64,000 nt of DNA, taken from NCBI RefSeq assembly GCF_963169125.1, contig NC_084797.1, positions 102,883,868 to 102,947,867 of the forward strand, in the 5' to 3' direction. Position 1 is the stretch's first letter; the number at the start of each line of letters is the position of its first letter. Origin of the DNA: Humulus lupulus. Lineage: Eukaryota > Streptophyta > Magnoliopsida > Rosales > Cannabaceae. This document shows, piece by piece, positions 1 through 11,794 of this stretch. A program made the position numbers and the translations under genes. Below the pieces are notes generated by a model, which saw only the letters and a program-made list of their open reading frames with translations, did no database searches and had not been told where the DNA came from.

Positions 1-2046
1 TCGTTCACGTATCTCTTCTGGGCGCCCCTGCTCGTGCCAGCCAAATGCGGTCCTCTAGAGATGGTGGATATCTTCCCTCCAACCAAGGGAGGAGGGACGT
101 CCTAATCTATCCGAGACCCGGGCTGACTGGCCGGGACTTCTGGAGCGGGTTGACCTGTTGGGACTCTATTCCGTGCATATTGAGCCAAGGGGCCAGCTCG
201 GATGAGAGTCTCGATCTCATCCTTTAGATGCCTACAATCATCGGTGTTGTGGCCAACATCGTTGTGAAAGTGGCAAAACTTGGAGGTATCTCTCTTCCCC
301 TTTTGGTGTTTCAACAGCTCGGGCCTCTTCCAGGGGAGGCGAGTAGAATTAGCTAGGAAAATGTTCTCCCTAGACTGGGTGAGCTCTGTGTAAGTAGCGT
401 AGACGGGGCTTAAACTTGTCTACGGACTTATTCTTCTTTTGGTCGTGCTGGCTGCCTTCACCATTCCCCTTTCTTTTGCCTCCACCGAGCTGGTTCTTCT
501 GTGTGACCTTTTGGGTCACTGCCTCGACCTCCGTCCCCACTCTAGGGGGATGATCAGGGACCTGGCTGGTTCCTGCTGCTGAGGCTTCGACTTCCTCCAA
601 GTTTATCCATTCCTAGGCCCTGTTAAGGAATTCGTTAACCGAGCTGACTCCCTTTCTTTGTATGTCTTTCGAGAGATCCCCTCTGACGAGGATTCCAATT
701 CTCATGGCCATGAGCTTGGAACTATCATCCGCGTCTCTGGCCCGAGCAGTGACATTCGCAAATCTGCTTAGGTAGGCCTTCAGAGTTTCGCCGGGCTGTT
801 GCCTCACATTAGCCAAAGAGTCGGCCTGAACGCGGGCAGCCTGGGAGGCTCGAAATGCCCTTTTGAAATCTGCCGAGAAAGTCTTCCAGGAGTTGATTGA
901 CTGTCTTTTACCATGCTTGAACCACTGCCTGGCAGGTCCAGTTAGTGTGGAAGGAAAGATTAGACACCTCAGCCCGGGGCCAATGTTGTGGGCCATCATT
1001 AGGGTGTTAAACATCCTTAGGTGATCCGATGGGTCTCCGTCTCCATTGAATTTAGACAGGTGCAGCATACGGAAACCAGGTGGGTAAGCCGTTGCTGCTA
1101 TGCTGGGGGCGAAGAGCTCCATCTCGTCCCCAGAATCATATTCATCTTTTTCTTTTTCTGACAGGAGCTTCCTCATCAGCTCCTCCATCTAGGCCAGGCG
1201 CTCGAGGGTTTGGACCTGATGTCCTTGGTTATTCCGGGGCTGTTCAACAGCTCCGGATCCATTGTACATATTTGGTGGGTTATTGCCCCTCCTATCTTGA
1301 GATAGTTTATTTAGGACATTCCCTCCGTTACGTACTTCGGACAGGGCCCCCCCTGAGCAAGCATGGCTGTCTCCTCCTACCTGCTCCCCTCTATGGGAGT
1401 TAAGGCGATCTCGCAGATCGCCTCCCCGAGTGGCTTGTGGGCTTTGCGCCGAACTTAGGCGCTGACGCAGGTCTCCGCCAGAAAGGTCACTCCGGCGACT
1501 GCCGGTCCATTGCTCCTGCTAGAGAGGCTTGGAGCTCGCCTTTGGTGCCGAGGATCTGGGCTTTCCCTTGGTGCCCTGCTACGCCGGGAATGTCCAGCTG
1601 ATGGCGGATCTCTCCTGCTACTTCTGTAGGCTGGAATATCTCGGATGGGCCGAGGAGGAGATGGATATCTGATTGGAGACGGAGGATGCCTGACTGGAGA
1701 GGCAATCCTGGTTCCGTCAGGACGGATCAAGTTCAATGGGGGCCTTTCGGCCCTACCAACCTGGTGGTCTCGAGCCTGGCGATCTGGACGAGGCGCAAGA
1801 CGGTTGTTGGGGATGGGCTGATGTTGCGAGCCCTCCCCGGATCTCCTTCGGGAATTTCCTTGAGCTCCCCTGGGCACCCTCGAGGATGGTTGGGAGCTAG
1901 GAGTCGACGTTCCGATGGAACGACTGTATTGCTGTTGCCTGGCTCTAGGCACTTCTTCGAAGTTTGCCTCTTGATGGTGTGATGAAGGAGTGGAGTTGGC
2001 TGTCGGAAATCTGTTCGAGCGGCTATGCCTGGACCGGTTACCCCGG
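1..2046 (-). pseudogene. gag: Tat-lineage Ty3/Gypsy gag pseudogene, cut by the window edge
   Basis: The minus strand encodes a decayed gag polyprotein, the capsid precursor of the retrotransposon particle. The amino end (about 2046-1500) is rich in Arg, Pro and Ser. A second part (about 1500-613) leads into the capsid region (about 1110-620), with the retrotrans_gag pattern around the Trp of the ARQWFKHG motif. A zinc knuckle of form C-X2-H-X4-H-X4-C lies at about 275-234, followed by the Leu-Lys-Asp-Glu-Ile motif typical of Tat gag. Breaks seen: TAG at 1191-1189 and 615-613, both where Gln (CAG) fits, a frame change near 1500-1520, and an extra C in a C run near 409-413. Protease and pol would lie beyond position 1. 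The reading frames and knuckle are seen directly. The Tat assignment rests on the knuckle type and on similarity in organisation to the element at 8355-23029. Confidence 0.85.
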
Positions 2047-2061
2047 TGAGACTTAGTCAGC

Positions 2062-2418
2062 TCCGGCTTTGGGGATGTTCACGAGATAATCATGATTAGG
2101 CCGCAGCTCAACTCGCTAATCAGCCCGTGGGAAAATCAGGGCGTACATCTGCCCCCGAGCCCCTGCTCGTGGCATACGACGTCGTAAATAAGGGTTGGAT
2201 TCTCTCTTGTAAGAAATACCCTGTAATCAAATACCCAGAACATAGCAATAATATTGACTAGTGGAGTAGAAGGATTTTAACCTTTGAACCACTTAAAAAA
2301 ACGTGTCTTAAGTCACCATTTCATTTCCTAAGATCATATATCTGTTTCGGTTCAACCTAAGAACTAATCCCTTTCTCTTCTTTTCTTAATTTCCTGTTGG
2401 CGAAGAACCGCGTCAACA
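2062..2418. mobile_element. Rearranged Tat LTR junction (U3 start and PPT against inverted R-U5)
   Basis: Two blocks match the minus-oriented Tat LTR at 60145-60898 but lie head to head here. Block one (2062-2147) is the first part of U3 in minus orientation, ending at a2147 where the LTR begins TGTACGCCC. It is followed by the polypurine tract (2148-2163, purine-rich on minus). Block two (2186-2418) matches the R-U5 end of the same LTR in plus orientation and stops at CCGCGTCAACA. The change of orientation falls at the palindrome ACGACGTCGT (2176-2185). The TATA-bearing middle of U3 is absent. This is not a normal LTR. Confidence 0.7.
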
Positions 2419-3070
2419 GTGTCATATTTATTTAATTTCCTAAATTTATTTGTGGGATAATCTACTAGTTAAATTTCCACAATTATGCTTAACAAGAATT
2501 TTCCTTTAAAAAGGAAGATTACTATTTTTCCAAGATTTTCATTAATTTTAACTCACACTCTCAATTATATTTATATTCCCAAAATAATGTTTTTGTGAGA
2601 ATTATTAATTTTCATAAAATTAGCTGAGATTTTTCCAGATTAAAATTTTCCATTTGGTCCGGGACCAAAAGTCTTTGTTTGCCCGCAAACCACACTTTTC
2701 ACGCATTGGCTTACACTGACAACATGAAATATTATTCCCAAGTATATAAATTATTTAACAAATAATTTTCATTATAGAGTTTCAACATGCTGACGCTTCT
2801 ACTCGTAGGTGCCCGGAAAGCAGGGTGTTAAACACATGGGCTAAGGCCCATGACACTTAGGGCATCATAAGGCTAGCAACTAGGGAGCTAGGAGACTCAG
2901 GTGCATGTAGATGGGTGGTGCAGTACGGGTTGGCTTGTGCAGCTAAAAAGGAGTCAGGGGCTCAGATGTACGTGTGGTTGTTGGTGCCTGGTGCACCTGC
3001 TATTGCTCGTGTCACTCAGGTGTTGACGCCTGGTGCGCCTGGGCCTTTCTGGTGGTGGTTACCATAGAGG
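2419..3070. other. AT-rich intergenic or remnant DNA, no gene seen
   Basis: No coding region or element terminus is recognised. An inverted repeat (ATGGGCTAAGGCCCAT) lies near 2836-2851. Two copies of a short GC-rich motif (GCCTGGTGCACCTG and GCCTGGTGCGCCTG) lie about 43 bases apart near 2985-3040. Confidence 0.5.
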
Positions 3071-4969
3071 TGTTAGGAGTGTGTCCTAAAATCAAGTAAT
3101 GACATTTGTTTTTCTGTGAATAAATAAATACAATGGTTTATTATTATTGTTATATTTAGATTGTTAAATTCTTGTTTGAATAATTTTGTAAATATCAGAA
3201 AAATTCCATATTCATTATTGAGGATGTGATATTGTATTAGTACGAGAGAATTAAGATCACATGAACGAATAAAAATAGTCAACAACAATAAATTAAAGTT
3301 ATGGAATTCTTTAATTGGAGTTGTATGTACGATTTACTGAGTATCATAATGATACAAATAATCTAGATTCAGATTATTGATGTGGTAAGACATCTCGGTA
3401 AAGGTGCTTTATATAATATGATTATATATGACATGGACCGATATGAATTAAAGTCTTTATCCAAAAACCATGTAATAATAAAGACTTGTAATTCATATCA
3501 TAACTGATGATCATTTATAGATCAACCTAAATCCTGAGTGTTCATAAACTCCTGTTCATGTTTATTAAATATTTTGATTCATTCGTTAAGGTCTCTTCAA
3601 AGAATGAGGCTAATGACTTTTGTTTTGGAGATTTAATATCATGGATGGCTGGGAACATGTATCAACAATACGGAATCTAATCTTTCCTAATGGATCATAT
3701 ATTAGTTCCCTTAAGGGTTAATTCTGGAACTGAATGATTTTGAGCTCAAATCTATAATTAGATTATAGATTAATTATTCACTAGTGAATTAATGATACTT
3801 AAGGAATAAGAAGTAAATTAGAAAGGTAAAATGGTAATTCTTCCATTCTAATTTATGAACTAATTAATTAGAGGGTTGAACTATTGTAAGATGGTTATAT
3901 CAATGGATGACTTAAGATAAGATTTCTGTAAAAGTATATCTATAACATAAAGAGTGCAATTCTGAATTTATACTGGAGTAATATCAGAATTAATAAATTA
4001 ACTATTATAATTAAAGAGTTTAATTATTTAGTTTCAATTTATTGGAGCTTAATGTTATTGGTCCATGGTCCCCGAAATGGCTCAAACAAACACTGACAAA
4101 GGTAAATAAAAAAATGGGCAAAAAGGACTTATGTGTTAAGTAAAATATTTTTCTATGTATCAAACATAATTATTGTATAATTATGTGTAATTAATTAATT
4201 ATTTGATTTAACAAAAATATAATTAATTTTAATTAATTCATTTTTGGGATTTTTGGCATTTAAATAATGATAAAAATTGGGAAAAATCACATGCCATCAA
4301 TGGCATGTGGTACACGTGTAGCACAGTGCACAGTCACTGTGCTACACGCATAAGAGACTGTGAGCAGTTTCTAGGTTCTACAATTTTAGTTATTTAAATA
4401 TTAAATAAATTATGAGATATTGTAATATGATTAAAATATTATTATTTAAACAAAAATCTGATAATTGATTAGTTATTTTCAAATTGTTTAAAATAACTAA
4501 GATTTTATTTTAATATATTGGATATATTAAATATAGGATATCAGTTTTTCCATAATGTAATTTTCAAGGATAGAAAAATATCTAGAAATCTCTCTCGGAG
4601 AAAGAGAACAATGATGCATACAAAAGTCACTGTTCTTCACAAAACCTAGGTCCAAATTTTATCAGATCTCATGTGTTGAGAACATCTGATAAATAGATTT
4701 TGCCTATTATTTTGTATAGCGAGCCCGCACTCGTTCTTTGTGTGCTGAGAATATTTTGGAAGATCTTGGTGTAAGATCTCAAGGATTTAGCCATACAAAA
4801 AGATAGCAGCAAGGAAGGACCTGAGGTAATTTTTTTCTATTCATGTCTTTGATTCAATATATATATATGCATTTGAAGAAGTAGATCTAGAAATCTTATG
4901 GGATTAAATTAACAATTTGATTGTTGTTCTGCTGCGTATAATCTCTGATTTGATCAATAAAAACTAACA
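3071..4969 (+). mobile_element. Solo LTR, 1.9 kb, TSD AGAGG, probably Ty1/Copia
   Basis: The block begins TGTTAG and ends CTAACA, a 6-bp terminal inverted repeat. It is flanked by identical 5-bp duplications AGAGG at 3066-3070 and 4970-4974. No primer-binding site, coding region or second LTR is attached, so this is a solo LTR left by recombination between two LTRs. The donor-like GAGGTAAT near its right end supports plus orientation. Assignment to Copia rests on the termini and general character only. Confidence 0.9.
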
Positions 4970-5325
4970 AGAGGCAGCTGGTCAAACTCGCTCCTCTCCC
5001 CCTCTTTCTTCAATTTCTGTGTACCAAATTTTGTAATAAAAATTACAAATAAATTTTACAAAAAATTCCTATGCCCCATAATGACTTACACAATATCTAG
5101 AAAAATGAATAAAAGCCTAAACCCAATAATCACCATATAATTAACAATCCATTATTCAACCATACATTTAAAAAACAAAACCACTCATTCATTTATACAT
5201 ATCAACATATATATGACAAATGTAAGAAATCCACACAACCTTTGATGTTTAGGTATATATGAACTGCTCTAGTATCAATTGTTGATATTGATTGTGTAAA
5301 TCAGAGTGTGAAGTGGAAGAGTGGC
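4970..5325. other. AT-rich spacer, no gene seen
   Basis: Low-complexity AT-rich sequence between two solo LTRs. No open frame, terminus or RNA gene is recognised. Confidence 0.5.
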
Positions 5326-7705
5326 TGTAACGCCCTGGATAACCAAGACCGTTATACTGTGTGTTTGAAATAGTGCGAGACTTGCTAATCAAGTCATTTA
5401 AATAAAAATGTGAATCTAGAGACATAAACAGGTTAGGTTTAAAAGATATTGGTTATAAATAAATAATTTTCATTAAAATAAAAGTTTGGTACATGGGATC
5501 CCAAATTAGGGTTTAAATGACATAATTACAAGATTTCCAAATGTTATAAATAATCAAAGCCACTCTAATGGCAAAATACAAAGTTTAGGTCTCCGTCCCT
5601 GTATAAACCCTTGACCGTGGCGGCCGAGCAGCTGACAATGTATCCCTCGCCCCTAGAGCTCTCCAATCCATGGTTGACTCATCTTACCCTTCCCTTTACC
5701 TGCACCACGCAACACCTGTGAGTCGAGGCCCCGCAAGAAAACATAATATCATAGCACAATCAATATCAATAACCAAGTAGTTCATAGAGCATAACCAAAT
5801 GATTTACAAGACATTAATCAATTACCCAGCAAGCCATAGAATTCATTCAATCCAGGACATCAGTCAATAACCAATGATCTAGTTTCCAGATATTCAGCAT
5901 ATCATATACATCAAATTAACAATAGTATACATGTAAAGCAACAACTAGGGTCAACGCCCATAGGCTGCACCCTCTATTTAATCCATTATTTTTGGCTCAC
6001 TTAGGCCAAGCCCAGTGTTCACCCCACTGACTCCGGCCCGCTTAAACAGAACTCAGTGATTATTAAGTTGTCCTCGGCTACTAGTGGCCGAGCCGCGCCC
6101 TGAGCGCCAATATTGTTCCCGGCACTCTTAGGCCGTATATTTCATGTTCACATGACGTAATACCCTCGTACAATAATGCATACAAGTATAAGGGGCCCTT
6201 AGTCCCAACATATTTACACAACCAGGTGCAGTTTCTTACCTTTCATTCCAAGTGCTTTGATTAAGAAAGACGACCCCCGAGCACGATCTTGCTCTGAGCC
6301 CAAGCATTCACCTAGTCACAACCATACATAGTACTCTCATTACTAATCAATTCATAATCATTTCCTGGAACCAATCCCATGCTCTCGGGACCCCTCGTTT
6401 CCCCGCACAAGGTAGCAGAAGCGTCCCCCGAGCCCGCAGAGCCAAAACCCTAAAAACTTAATTTTCCCCTTTCTTGAAATTAGCCTAGCACTGCGACACA
6501 ACCCTATAGGGCTGCGGCGCCCATAGTGGTTCCCTCCTCCTGATTCAACCTAGCACCGCGGCATGGAAGAACAGGGCCGCGACGCTCATACGCGAACCCA
6601 AAAAATTGCGTTTTTCCCAGCATTTTCCCGAGCCAAAACTCTTCCAAATCAATACCCAAGCACACCCAAGTCCCCAATTCGACGTAGAATTTCATATAAA
6701 TAGTATAACAACTTATGAACACCAGAAACACACCCAAACACTCCTCCAAACTCAAAATCACAAAGTGGTTTAAAACTTTCCAAAACTAAAACCACAAACG
6801 AGAAAACATAAACCACACCAGCTAATAACCTTAAAGATGCATAGAATCCCTTACCTTGAGTAGAAATTCGTCCCTGAGCCTCTTTCAAATTCAACTCCAA
6901 GCCCAAATCCTTTGATTCCCAAGCTGAATTTCACTCCAATAATCCACAAGACAAAACACAAATCAGCTCTCAAACCATAACATTTCTTGGCTGAATTCCA
7001 CAAAATAACCACTTAAAATCCTTACCTCAAATATGTAGAACACCCTCTAGCTTCCTTGGTTTGATTCCCCACTTGATCCCACAAGATCAGAGGTCTTTCT
7101 TCTTTTTGGTTCCTGGTTTTCTCTAAAGCTCCCAAAAATAACCCATGTATGAGCCAAAAATGAGAGAAACGTATCAAACCTTTCTTCAGCCAAAGCCTAT
7201 CTACTACTAAAGACATATGACACAATTGCCCTCCCCTCTAACTTAGACTCTAACTAATCCTCAAGGCCAGCCAAGACTTTTCCTTAACCTGCAACAATGC
7301 CACATTCCCACTTATAACAACTATCCTCAAGAGTTACCTATAGTCACCCAAGTTACCAAAATGCCACTAACCACTAATTATTCCCACCGGTGACTATTTG
7401 GCTAAACCGTTCCCCAGGACTGTCTCGGGTCGAATGCTACAAACATAAATATATCAACATAATAATGTGGTCTCAACAGTTATCGCAAATAATCGCATTT
7501 ATTCCCTAATGGCCTTACAGACTAGACAAGGCTCGCATGCTTATTTAATACTCATAAACATGCATTTCACATATCCATATAATCATAGGATCATGCATAT
7601 CACGTAATCATGCATCTTCACCATTATTCACATAACTTCCAATTATGCCCTCCCGACACACTAATCAAGGCCCTTAAGCCTTATTAGTAATTTTGGGTCG
7701 TTACA
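5326..7705 (-). mobile_element. Solo LTR of the 2.3-kb chromovirus-type family
   Basis: On the minus strand this begins TGTAACGACCC and ends GGGCGTTACA, like the other members at 24668, 27353, 38339, 46384, 53053 and 61008. Flanks are GTGGC (5321-5325) and ATGGC (7706-7710), a 5-bp duplication with one transition, which suggests an older insertion. No gag-pol is attached. A GC-rich block lies at about 6495-6600. The open frames around 6504-6906 sit inside the LTR and look incidental. Confidence 0.88.
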
Positions 7706-8354
7706 ATGGCATTAAATATTTAACCAATACCATAACAAAGATCACATACATACCCATAAATTAAATCAAGATTCAAAAAAAATATAATCATACCTCTCAT
7801 AGCCTATCAAGAATCCTTTCAATCTTTTCGTAAAATAATAAAGATATCCATTCCTATAGTGACACAATTTTCTAAGACTATACACAGTAGAAAGTGACGA
7901 CAAAATCCTATTGGTCAACTCAACCCTTGCGGTCAACTTTTGTAAAATGGACTGTTAGAGGGTCCTGTTGAAAATCCAGGTGTTGTCCTTCGTTTGCGGC
8001 TCCCTGTGCTAGCGGCCTTCCAACCATTGGAGCCTGAGCATCAACTTAACAAAGTTTGGAAATCTCTTTAGCTTGAGCTCGATTGATTTATGGAAATGTT
8101 GCCGCGTCCATTCCAGCATTATTATTACAGATGTCTTCCGATATTGGAGCAACATTCACGTTTCTGAAGGCAGCTTTTCTGGGATCCATCGCGAATCGTT
8201 CAGGGTCGTAGGAACAATAAAGGTAAATCTAAGAACGATGGAAACTACTAACTCTACTATAATAGACCTAGAAGTTTTAAACATGTAGCATAAATATAGC
8301 CATCAATAGAATCTGATAAATAAAACCAACTAAAATAGAAATGTGATTTCATTG
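7706..8354. other. Remnant of an older element into which the Tat element inserted
   Basis: Bases 7858-7968 resemble the LTR end that starts at 23934 (TTTTCTAAGACTA...GGTCAACTTTTGTAAAA in both), then similarity stops. On the minus strand about 8193-7975 reads as a short open frame starting at an ATG, broken by two TAA stops, with no family I recognise. The copy of CATTG at 8350-8354 is the target duplication of the inserted Tat element. Confidence 0.45.
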
Positions 8355-9243
8355 TGTTATCCAGATTTCTGGATAGCGTTTAGATGGATATCCTCGGGGA
8401 AGCAGAATTATCAAAGTCTTTCATGGAAAGTGACCAAAGCTCGCGGATGGACAGAAAGGCTTCGCCTCTCCCGTTTAGTGTCCGGCTTACTCTTTCAAGC
8501 AAACGCGACACGGAAGCTCGTCAACTCTCCCGGACTCCCGAAGGGATATCCTTCGGGGAAGCTCCTTCCAGGAGGAGCTCTTCAGGTTGTCTTTGCGGAA
8601 ACAGTCCCGTGCCACGCACGGAACAAGACCAAGCGGTCGAGTCATGGAGGAGGTATATTTGGAATGATATCCACCTGACACAGGATCCCGCCTGACACGC
8701 CCGACAGGTCAAGGTCGCACACATCCCAGCACGCCTAAAGGTACCTTTTCGCCTACTGTTCCGCTGACAACTTGGAAAAGACAGCTGACTTTGTGTATTC
8801 CCCATACTTTCACGTAAATATACCCACATAGAGTCTTGTAGCCATGCTACTACAGTGATTGTATCCCCTATTTATGGCTGGTGTAATTAAGACTCATGTG
8901 AGTAGAGAAAAATCCTAATCCAAAACCCTAGTTATAAATACCCCCTCATTTTACGATAGAGGGGACGACGAACAAATTATATAGCAAGAACTCTACTAAA
9001 ATCTCTCTAGCTTCATCTTCTTCAAGAGAACCCGAGAGAAACACTATGAACGTGTGAAGTTCTTATACACCAGCCATCTTACTGTAATTCTCTACAAGGA
9101 TAATAACATCGACTCGTGGACTAGGGCTCGTTAACGCCTGAACCACGTAAAAAACTTGTTTGTTTAATTATATTCCTGCACTTCTACAGTTCTTATCTTT
9201 TTGTTATTCTGTTTGTATTCGTTTCCGAAAAACTCAGTAAACA
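8355..9243 (+). repeat. 5' LTR of the Tat element
   Basis: Starts TGTTATCCAG, ends GTAAACA, 889 bp. A perfect 8-bp-arm palindrome (TATCCAGA TT TCTGGATA) lies at 8358-8375, and a near-palindrome around GGGATATCC lies further into U3. A TATA box (TATAAATA) at 8933-8940 marks the likely promoter, with R and U5 downstream. The leader after it begins TTTTGGTGCTTTCATTGAG, as in other Tat elements. Open frames within 8343-8829 are LTR shadows. Confidence 0.95.
8933..8940 (+). promoter_or_regulatory. TATA box of the 5' LTR promoter
   Basis: TATAAATA sits in the LTR about 300 bases before its end, followed by a TA-poor leader. The same box is present in the 3' LTR at 22719-22726. Confidence 0.7.
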
Positions 9244-9330
9244 TTTTGGTGCTTTCATTGAGAGCTGTAGGAAGTTGTTAGTCAGCTCTTTTTCTGTGTA
9301 CGTTTTTTGTGTTCACTCCGTGCTAAAAAG

Positions 9331-11794
9331 ATGGTGACTACGAGAAAATCCGCGGTTGACAAAAATGCTAGGGTCAACCCTGATACTATGATGGAAGATG
9401 CGGTACAAAACGAACCCTTGGACTACCAAGGTGAAGACCCGACATCCCGCCAGGATCGGGTCAGTACTGAAGATACGACATACTTAGAAGACGAAGAAGA
9501 GTATGTCCAAGACGGTTACTACAAAGACGGCTGCTACTATGAGAAGGACCCAGAACTGGTCCAAGTAGCCGAAGAACTGGTGGCCACTAAGGCCAAGCTT
9601 GCTGAGCAGGAGCGCGTCTCCGAAAAAATACAACGCATGATGGAGCGCCTCCAAAGCAAGTTCGGAGATCTAGGCAACTCGGACGAGGATGCCTCTGTTC
9701 TAGGTGGTGCTGATGCCCCCATGCCGGATCCAGCCGCTGCTGGACCATCCAAAGCCGCCCCTAACAAGGGCAAAGAAAAAGTTGGAGAGCCTGTGCGCGC
9801 TGACGCCCCTGCACCTCCTAAAGGCGTGAATCACCAGGCCGACTGCCCCCCCCCCCCCCCGCGCGCAGAAGATCTCTGGCGCTCCTAAGCCCAGACGTCC
9901 TTCAGCCCCAAGGGGGCACTCTGTGCCTAAAGGGCCCGGTGCTAAGGCACCCAGGCCTAGGGGAAGGAACAACCGCCCCAGTGATTCCGTCAACCAGGAC
10001 GGTCGGGCTGCGAACTCGCACTCCGAAGATAGCTGGTCCACGGTGGACCTAAGAAGAAAGTTGGAGGCCAAGCATGAAAAGGCCAAAGGAGAAAAGGCCC
10101 GGCCTCGCGGAGATGACCTCCGAAATCATATTAATGACAAGCTCCGGGGACGTGACCTCCCGGAGAGTGATACAAAGAGGCTCGAGGAACAGATTGCTGC
10201 CTTGACCAAGCTGGTCCAGAAGCAAAGTGGGGCCCTGTCAGACTCTGAGGAGGAAGACCCGGAACCATGTATTCAGAGGATCGCAGAAACGTCCCTCCCG
10301 GATAACTTCAAAATGCCCCACATAGAATTATATGAGGGGAGGACAGACCCACGTACCCATCTAGCTAAATACAACAAAATGATGCAAGTGGCGCGCGTCA
10401 GTGAGGACGCCAAATGCATGTGCTTCTCACTCACCCTTACCAAGTCCGCGGAGGACTGGTGGAAAAGATTAGCTCCCGGATCAATCCACAGTTGGAAGGA
10501 GCTACAGTCCGCGTTCAGGAGGCAGTTCATTGCTGCCCGCGACCACGACATGGAGGTTGGTTCCTTAACCAGCATCAAGCAGCAACCCAATGAGAACCTC
10601 AAAGCTTTCATTCAAAGAATGATGGAAGCTGCTGCTAAGACTAAGGTCAGCGACGATATGAAGCTGATCGCCCTTCAATCAGGGCTTACCGTCGGCTCCC
10701 TACTGTGGGGGGAAATGCAACGGAGACGGGCAGAAACCCTGTTCGAATTCATGTCAAAAGCTCAGGGAATCATCAACCTTGAGGATGCCTACCAGCAGGC
10801 CTTTGGAGTTCCCCCAGCTCCAACGCCTTCCGTGACTGCGCCGAGCTTTGCTTCGCAAGCTCCCGCACCAGCCCTCACGCTTCCAGGAGCCCAATTCACT
10901 CCAAGTGTGTATGGGCCTTCCGCGTCTGCTCAGACGCCAACTCAAACCCATTTCTCTGGGTAGGGAGCTGTACAAACTGGATGTAGTATCGCTCCCGGAC
11001 CATCACAACCGCAAGCGGAAGGCCCAGAACAAAATCTGAGCCAATCACGGAATAAACGAGGCGGAAGAAACTCCAACCGGGGGGACCATTCAAAGAAACC
11101 CCGTAAGAACTATGAGCCCAAGTTCACGGAGTATACCAGTTCGATAGACTCACGGGAAAATGTCTATCGGGCGACCTGTAATATGGTCAACTACAGGAAG
11201 CCCCCGAAAGTGTCTCATGGAGGAAGGCGTCCGCGAGACTCCAATAAGAGGTGTGAGTTCCACAGAGACGTGGGGCACACCACAAACGAATGCCTTCAGC
11301 TGAAGGATGAGATCGAGTCCCTGGCAAGAGCGGGACACCTCGGTCAATGGGTGAGGATACCCATAATCTATCCTGGACAGGGAGTCGTTCACGGAGCTGC
11401 ATATTCCCCGGGACAAAGGGGGACCGCTAGCGCTCCTGGAACCGGTCACTCCCAAGCTCCTGTGTCTCAGTTCCCAGCGCTTCCTGCTCCAACCCCTCCG
11501 GCACCCATTGCCTTGTTGGCTCCAGGACCTGGCAACCCATATCCGCCCGGCCTTGCTCCTCCACCCGTTGACGGACACGTAGCCACCATTTTCGGAGGAC
11601 CGCACCTTGCCGGAAGCACCCGCAACTCCCAGAAAAGGTACTTGAGGGAGTTAGAACACACCGGGGAGATGTGCGCCTTGGTTCAATCACCTGCTCAACG
11701 TCCCCGAATGATGGACCTTCCCATCACCTTCACGGAGGACGACGCCCGACATGTGCACTTCCCCCACAACGATCCCCTCGTGGTGGAAGCCTAG
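9331..11794 (+). pseudogene. gag: gag (capsid and zinc knuckle) of the Tat element, disrupted
   Basis: The likely start is the ATG at 9331 (MVTTRKSAVDK). The earlier ATG at 9307 is in frame but sits in the leader. An acidic, coiled amino end runs to a 15-C run at 9846-9860, where the frame shifts. Reading continues in the next frame with the capsid domain (about 10290-10680, with the WKRL and [10 protein letters not shown] motifs). A zinc knuckle C-X2-H-X4-H-X4-C lies at 11252-11293. TAG stops at 10961-10963 and 11792-11794 fall in an otherwise continuous frame, each where CAG (Gln) is plausible. Gag would package the RNA and form the particle. This copy cannot make a full protein without help. 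The C run could also be an assembly or slippage artefact. Confidence 0.88.

Noticed and set aside
6504..6906. Two overlapping 85-codon minus frames
   Set aside because: They fall inside a solo LTR and over its GC-rich block and have no family features.
8343..8829. Overlapping frames of 64-111 codons on both strands, repeated at 22123-22615
   Set aside because: They lie inside the two LTR copies and carry no recognisable domain. GC-rich U3 sequence explains them.
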